28,054 nucleotides of DNA. Origin: JANOAR01 sp031411235. GTDB taxonomy: Bacteria; Verrucomicrobiota; Verrucomicrobiia; Verrucomicrobiales; Verrucomicrobiaceae. The notes under the pieces are model-generated. The model did not search any database and was not told where the DNA came from. It worked only from the letters and a program-made list of their open reading frames with translations. Positions 24,543 through 28,054 of this stretch are shown piece after piece. The stretch's first letter is position 1; each line of letters opens with the position of its first letter. The DNA lies in contig JANOAR010000221.1 in the NCBI GenBank assembly GCA_031411235.1, positions 1 through 28,054 of the forward strand, read 5' to 3'. The translations under genes and the position numbers were made by a program.

Positions 24543-25178
24543 ATGAATTTTGATCGTCTTGCTCCGATTTATCGCTGGATGGAGACGCTGCTTGCGGGAG
24601 GCAAGCTGCAGCGCTGTCGCACGGCCTTCCTCAAGCACATCCCCGCAGCGCAGACGATCCTGATTCTGGGGGAAGGCCACGGGCGCAGCCTCGTCGAGTG
24701 TCGTCGCCAGTTTCCCTCGGCTCACATCACCTGCGTGGACTCCAGCCAGGGTATGATCGCACAGGCCCGCCGCAATCTTACCCGCCATGGGTTCGATGTG
24801 GACTTGGTCGAGTTCATCCATGCGGATGTCTTGGCCTGGAAGCCGCCGACGGGGGTCTATGATCTGATCGTCACGCACTTCTTCCTGGACTGCTTTCGAG
24901 CTGATCAACTGGATATCCTGGTGCCCAAGCTCGCCAGCGCTGCGGTGCCCCACGCGTCCTGGCTTATCGCTGATTTCCAGGTGGCGAAGTCAGGATGGCG
25001 GCGGCTGCGCAGCCGTATGATTTTGTGGGGGCTGTATCGGTTCTTCCGCGTTGCGACGGGTCTGCCAGCGCAGGAACTCACCGAGCCTGATCCCTTCATG
25101 CGGAAGGCTGGATTTAGCCCGCTGTTGTGCCTGGAGACGGAATGGGGGTTACTGAGGAGCGAGTGTTGGCGGCGGTAG
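24543..25178 (+). CDS. Class I SAM-dependent methyltransferase
   Basis: The 211-aa protein begins MNFDRLAPIYRWMETLL, a common opening of small-molecule or lipid methyltransferases. The SAM site is a variant motif I, ILILGEGHGRSL (residues ~39-50), followed by ITCVDSSQGMIAQAR (strand 2) and the motif IV-like YDLIVTHFFLDCF. An amphipathic basic segment near residues 155-180 (WRRLRSRMILWGLYRFFR) could contact a membrane. The substrate is unknown. The start is supported by the SD at 24533-24539; the open frame extends to 24330 but the added sequence has no family similarity. It lies in the accessory patch. Confidence 0.8.
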   Translation: MNFDRLAPIYRWMETLLAGGKLQRCRTAFLKHIPAAQTILILGEGHGRSLVECRRQFPSAHITCVDSSQGMIAQARRNLTRHGFDVDLVEFIHADVLAWKPPTGVYDLIVTHFFLDCFRADQLDILVPKLASAAVPHASWLIADFQVAKSGWRRLRSRMILWGLYRFFRVATGLPAQELTEPDPFMRKAGFSPLLCLETEWGLLRSECWRR

Positions 25179-25368
25179 CCTCACACCCTAGGCGCACTCC
25201 TCAATGCGGAGGACGTCTCCAGGCCCCGCCACATCCAAGTTGGCGGCAGATGCTTTCCGCCAAGTCTTTGCCTGGGCGGCGGCTTTCTAAGGGCGGTTCG
25301 CCGAGAGGGGAACCTATTTCCCGCCCCTTTGCCGAGGTCATCAACAGCGCAACGAGCGATACGTAGGA

Positions 25369-25674
25369 CTAGCTTTTCACCACCACCTTGCCGTCTCGCC
25401 AGTCCAGGCAGCGGTGCTTCAGGCCACGCTGGGTTTGTTTGCTCAGGCTCACGGGCACGCTGCCGATGGTGAAGCGTTGCTCCAGCGGCGTGCGCTTCTC
25501 GGGCACCCAATGCATCTGCCACCAATCCTCTGCCGCACCGTCCTCTTTGGTGACGCGCAGGTACTCCAGGGCCAGCACATAACGTTGCTCCGTCGTCCTC
25601 AGCGGAGCATCGAAGCTCGCGAGGTAGTCGGCAAAAGCATAGGTGTAAATGACGCCGCAGGTGAGACGATGCAT
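25369..25674 (-). CDS. 101-aa hypothetical protein
   Basis: The product reads MHRLTCGVIYTYAFADYL at the N-terminus and ends WRDGKVVVKS. It contains a mix of aromatic and charged residues (EDWWQMHWVPEKRTPLEQRF), no signal peptide and no transmembrane segment. I do not recognise a family. ATG 25674 was chosen because the longer frame back to 25878 reads through the 25687-25781 repeat and overlaps the divergent oxidoreductase gene. The 190 bp between its stop and the methyltransferase stop (25179-25368) holds no gene that I can support. It is divergent from the Gfo/Idh/MocA gene. Confidence 0.65.
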   Translation of the reverse strand: MHRLTCGVIYTYAFADYLASFDAPLRTTEQRYVLALEYLRVTKEDGAAEDWWQMHWVPEKRTPLEQRFTIGSVPVSLSKQTQRGLKHRCLDWRDGKVVVKS

Positions 25675-25686
25675 GGGTGGGTGTGC

Positions 25687-25781
25687 TGAAATTCTAAAGC
25701 GCGGAGGCTGAATTTGAAGGGCGAATTCTGCATTTAAGCATTCCGATTTTAACATTCGGGACTTAGGATTTCGGAAATCCC
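25687..25781. repeat. AT-rich degenerate tandem repeat element
   Basis: The gap between the divergent genes is far more AT-rich than its surroundings and is built of degenerate 14-15-nt units, for example TTTAAGCATTCCGA, TTTTAACATTCGGGA and CTTAGGATTTCGGAA across about 25735-25777. Read through on the minus strand it gives NPKSRMLKSECLNAEF-like peptide. I associate such sequence with dispersed intergenic repeats of PVC bacteria. It would also contain the promoters of both flanking genes. Confidence 0.55.
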
Positions 25782-25786
25782 CTCCC

Positions 25787-26809
25787 ATGACTCGCCGCAC
25801 CCTCCTCCTCGCTAGCTTCGCCACTCCTGCCCTTGCCGCCGCTGCCAGCCCGCGCATCCGCGTCGCCCAACTGGGCACGGAGCACGCTCACGCCAGCGGC
25901 AAAATGCAAGCGCTGCGCTCGCTCACTGACTTGTATGAAGTCGTCGGCGTCGCGGGCAAACAAGAAAACTCCGCCGCCTACGCAGGCTTGCCCTGGCTCG
26001 ATGAGCAAGACCTCCTCCATGACAAAAACCTGCCGCTCCTCGCCATCGAGACACGCATCGAAGACTCCTGCGGCAAGGCGCTGAAGGCTCTACGAGCGGG
26101 GAAGAACATCCATCTGGATAAACCCGGAGCCCTCGCCCATGCCGAGTTCCTCGCCATGCGCCGGGAGGCGGAGCGCCTCGGCCTGACCGTGCAAATGGGC
26201 TATATGTTGCGCTACAACCCGGCCTTCCAGCTTCTCTTCCAAGCGACCCGGGAAGGCTGGCTGGGCGATATCCTCGAGATCGACGCCAGCATCGGCAAAC
26301 TCGCCGATATAGGCACCCGCAAGAACATCGCTGCGCTCGCGGGTGGCGGCATGTTTGAACTCGCCTGCCATGTTATCGACGCTGCCGTGACTTTGCTTGG
26401 CAAGCCCCGCACTGTCCACGCCATCAGCACCCCGACACGCGATGATGGGGTGAAGGATAATCAACTCGCGGTGCTGGAATATGCCCACGCCACTGCGACC
26501 ATTCGCTGCAACCACAGCGATCCCTTCGGCGGCCCTCACCGCCGCTTCGCCGTGGTGGGGACTCAGGGGGCGATGGAGATCGTGCCGCTGGAGTCTGGCC
26601 GTGCGACGCTGACGCTCAGCCGCGCCCTAGGCGGCTATAAAAAAGGCACGCAGACCTTGGAACTCCAAGTGCCCAAGGGCCGCTATGACGAGGAGTTCAT
26701 CGACTTCGCCAAAGTGCTACGCGGAGAGAAGAAGCTGGCCTGGGACGCCTCGCATGACATCACTGTGCATGAAACGGTGTTACGCGCCGCTGGTATCTGG
26801 CAGTCGTGA
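25787..26809 (+). CDS. Exported Gfo/Idh/MocA-family oxidoreductase
   Basis: The 340-aa protein begins MTRRTLLLASFATPALAAA, a short twin-arginine-type (Tat) leader, suggesting export with a bound NAD(P) cofactor. The N-terminal Rossmann region is IRVAQLGTEHAHASGK (residues ~24-39), an unusual version of the usual GxGxxG. The family K-P motif is LDKPGA, with K112. The C-terminal domain carries GGGMFELACHVIDAAVTLLGKP, the expected catalytic/substrate block with H and D. Members act on sugars, inositols and related polyols. The substrate is unknown, but the many secreted sugar-linked proteins in this window make a carbohydrate role plausible. It converges with the amidase gene across 23 bp. Confidence 0.9.
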   Translation: MTRRTLLLASFATPALAAAASPRIRVAQLGTEHAHASGKMQALRSLTDLYEVVGVAGKQENSAAYAGLPWLDEQDLLHDKNLPLLAIETRIEDSCGKALKALRAGKNIHLDKPGALAHAEFLAMRREAERLGLTVQMGYMLRYNPAFQLLFQATREGWLGDILEIDASIGKLADIGTRKNIAALAGGGMFELACHVIDAAVTLLGKPRTVHAISTPTRDDGVKDNQLAVLEYAHATATIRCNHSDPFGGPHRRFAVVGTQGAMEIVPLESGRATLTLSRALGGYKKGTQTLELQVPKGRYDEEFIDFAKVLRGEKKLAWDASHDITVHETVLRAAGIWQS

Positions 26810-26832
26810 TCGTGCCGCGCCCTCGCCCCGTT

Positions 26833-27729
26833 TTAGAGGTGGACTTCAGGCTCGCCCAAGGCCTTCAGCACGGCCTCCGTGGGGAACTGCGAGCCTAGGC
26901 AGGAGGCATCGCTACCGGTGATGTGTTGATGCGTCGTCACGGGCAAAGAACCGAGTTTGACAGCGAGGTAGTCGAGCAACTCATCCAGCGCCTCAAGCTG
27001 CGCTAGACTGGGTGCCTGTGCATTGAAATCCCCCACAAGGCATACGCTGATACTTTCGCTCAGACCGATGCCTTCCGCATCCGCCGCCCCTCGTCCCGCG
27101 AGCCAGCGTTCACTGGCTTCAACTTGGCCATCGGCACTCTGCGAGCCATTGCCAATGACGAAGTGATAGGCCAGCCCATCGCTGCGGCGATGCACATCGC
27201 GATGGTAGCGATCCAGCAGATTGGCATTGCCAGCTCGCGTGCCACTGCCGTGCAGTATTACGCGCTGCCAAGCATTGGCCATTACCTTTAACCCCGAGTC
27301 GATAGCGCTGCGTGCCGTGGTGCTGAGGTGCTGCCAGGACTGCCGTGGGGCCTCGAACTTGACTGGCAGGGCCGAGACTCGTTTCGTCACCGTGAGCACA
27401 TGCTTGGGCTTGGTGTCCCGCCGTTCGGGATCGGGAAGGCGAAATTTCGGGGCGACATCGGCAGGTTTTTCGTGATCGAAATGATAGCGGTGGAAGGTGC
27501 TATGATCCGTCGCTGTGGTGAGCCCCAGCATCGGCAACACCGAAGCTGAACAAGAACCCGAGCCCCCTTCGGGCTGCGTGGCAAGATGCATGATGCCCCA
27601 GAAGATGAGCAGCCCCGGCACGACTCCATAGGCGAGTTGGTTGAACCAACGCACCACGGCAAAGTCATCCCAACGGGTACCAGGAATACCATCGTGAGTG
27701 AAGTGAGCATCGGAGTAGCAGCGTGTCAT
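26833..27729 (-). CDS. Membrane-anchored amidase_2/PGRP-type peptidoglycan amidase
   Basis: The 298-aa protein has a hydrophobic segment at residues ~33-50 (AYGVVPGLLIFWGIMHLA), probably a signal anchor. A low-complexity region follows (~55-150). The amidase domain covers ~150-298: H160 (VILHGSG), YHFVIGNG (188-195), H269 in THQHI and C277 in SDASCLG. The H269-C277 spacing of eight matches the Zn-binding His and Cys of T7 lysozyme-type N-acetylmuramoyl-L-alanine amidases, so the metal site seems intact. It should cut the MurNAc-L-Ala bond in the cell wall, anchored in the membrane and facing the periplasm. It converges with the oxidoreductase and diverges from the glycosyltransferase. Confidence 0.85.
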   Translation of the reverse strand: MTRCYSDAHFTHDGIPGTRWDDFAVVRWFNQLAYGVVPGLLIFWGIMHLATQPEGGSGSCSASVLPMLGLTTATDHSTFHRYHFDHEKPADVAPKFRLPDPERRDTKPKHVLTVTKRVSALPVKFEAPRQSWQHLSTTARSAIDSGLKVMANAWQRVILHGSGTRAGNANLLDRYHRDVHRRSDGLAYHFVIGNGSQSADGQVEASERWLAGRGAADAEGIGLSESISVCLVGDFNAQAPSLAQLEALDELLDYLAVKLGSLPVTTHQHITGSDASCLGSQFPTEAVLKALGEPEVHL

Positions 27730-27759
27730 AAGCTCCGGGTAAATAATCGGGGTTTACGT

Positions 27760-27789
27760 ATTATTTAGTGTTTCTGAGCTTCTTGTCAG
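27760..27789 (-). promoter_or_regulatory. Candidate sigma70-like promoter for the amidase gene
   Basis: On the minus strand CTGACA (27784-27789) and AATAAT (27760-27765) are separated by 18 bp, in an AT-rich divergent gap. GGAG three bases before ATG 27729 could be the ribosome binding site. The prediction is from consensus matching only. Confidence 0.3.
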
Positions 27790-27833
27790 CCATTTTGTTT
27801 GTGTTTTTTACATTTATTTGCAGTGATGACGCT

Positions 27834-28054
27834 GTGATTTGGGTTTTAACCGCAGGTTTTGGAGATGGGCATAACACGGCTGCGCGTTGCGTGGCGGAAG
27901 CACTGCGCCGTGAAGCCCCCGGCGAAGAAATCGTCTATACCGACCTCATTTCAGAAGTGCATCCCTGGCTCACTGCCGTGCTGCAACGCGCCTATCAGTT
28001 GGCCATTATTCGCTTTCCGTCCGTCTGGCAGTGGCTCTATGGAATGCTTGCCAA
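27834..28054 (+). CDS. MGDG-synthase-like glycosyltransferase (5' end, partial)
   Basis: The open frame from GTG 27834 runs off the window at 28054, giving 73 codons. The start reads MIWVLTAGFGDGHNTAA, with the GxGHxxAA motif of monogalactosyldiacylglycerol synthase and related GT-B glycolipid or UDP-sugar transferases. It continues CVAEALRREAPGEEIVYTDLI and VLQRAYQLAIIRFP, as in that N-terminal domain (PF06925-type). Such enzymes add sugar to diacylglycerol at the cytosolic membrane face; the lipid acceptor is inferred. ATG 27826 is out of frame. The first 104 bp before it form an AT-rich divergent promoter region. Confidence 0.82.
   Translation, partial: MIWVLTAGFGDGHNTAARCVAEALRREAPGEEIVYTDLISEVHPWLTAVLQRAYQLAIIRFPSVWQWLYGMLA

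Noticed and set aside
25127..25366. 79-codon plus-strand frame at the methyltransferase 3' end
   Set aside because: It starts inside the methyltransferase gene, is Pro/Arg/Ser-rich and has no supporting feature.
23720..25400. A complete novel defence system in the accessory patch
   Set aside because: Only a gene fragment, a generic methyltransferase and a small hypothetical gene are present; no effector-sensor pair is intact.
1..28054. CRISPR arrays, tRNA, rRNA or intact insertion sequences
   Set aside because: No regular direct repeats with spacers, cloverleaf candidates, rRNA-like stretches or transposase frames were seen by eye; a covariance-model scan was not possible.

Overview
This 28-kb, GC-rich window looks like a chromosomal segment of a Verrucomicrobiota bacterium (PVC superphylum, probably Verrucomicrobiaceae/Prosthecobacter-like). 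The evidence is the families present: a secreted DUF6807 (PmoA-like) protein, a giant 'PVC-type' beta-propeller/HEAT redox protein, a CehA/McbA-type PHP metallohydrolase, a pentahaem cytochrome and a Tat-like Gfo/Idh/MocA oxidoreductase. Short degenerate palindromic intergenic repeats of a kind I associate with these genomes also occur. The assignment is inference; there is no rRNA or marker phylogeny in the window. Most starts lack a recognisable Shine-Dalgarno sequence.

Layout. 1-7.4 kb (+): a 5'-open Ala/Leu/Arg-rich protein with a possible degenerate CHAT-like C-terminus, a DUF6807 protein, then a 1324-aa secreted protein joining an SGNH-like domain, a dehydrogenase-type propeller, HEAT-like helices and a C-terminal azurin-like copper domain. 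7.5-10.4 kb (-): a TrmA/RlmD-type RNA uracil methyltransferase, TlyA, and a membrane-anchored protein with a Pro/Thr-rich linker. 10.4-14.1 kb (+): SufE, a small SAM methyltransferase, and a CehA-type metallohydrolase ending at a strong hairpin. 14.1-17.0 kb (-): holA followed 19 bp later by a pentahaem cytochrome c. 17.3-23.7 kb (+): gltB-gltD (glutamate synthase) and a 67-aa hypothetical protein. 23.7-25.7 kb: an accessory patch with a truncated C-terminal fragment of a large HEAT/ATPase-type protein, a decayed non-coding stretch, a SAM methyltransferase and a small hypothetical gene. 25.8-28.05 kb: a Gfo/Idh/MocA oxidoreductase, a membrane-anchored amidase_2/PGRP-type protein, and the 5' end of an MGDG-synthase-like glycosyltransferase running off the window.

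How the genes fit together. Core functions are nitrogen assimilation (gltBD), DNA replication (holA), Fe-S assembly (sufE) and ribosome modification (tlyA, the uracil methyltransferase). They are interleaved with secreted redox and hydrolytic proteins typical of polysaccharide-degrading PVC bacteria. The most unusual protein is the propeller-cupredoxin fusion, which looks like an exported dehydrogenase-like protein with a built-in electron carrier. I found no CRISPR array, tRNA, rRNA or intact mobile element, and no convincing complete novel multi-gene system. The best 'unexplained structure' is the set of degenerate palindromic repeats (31-169, 3207-3315, 25687-25781) and the gene remnant at 23.7-24.1 kb.
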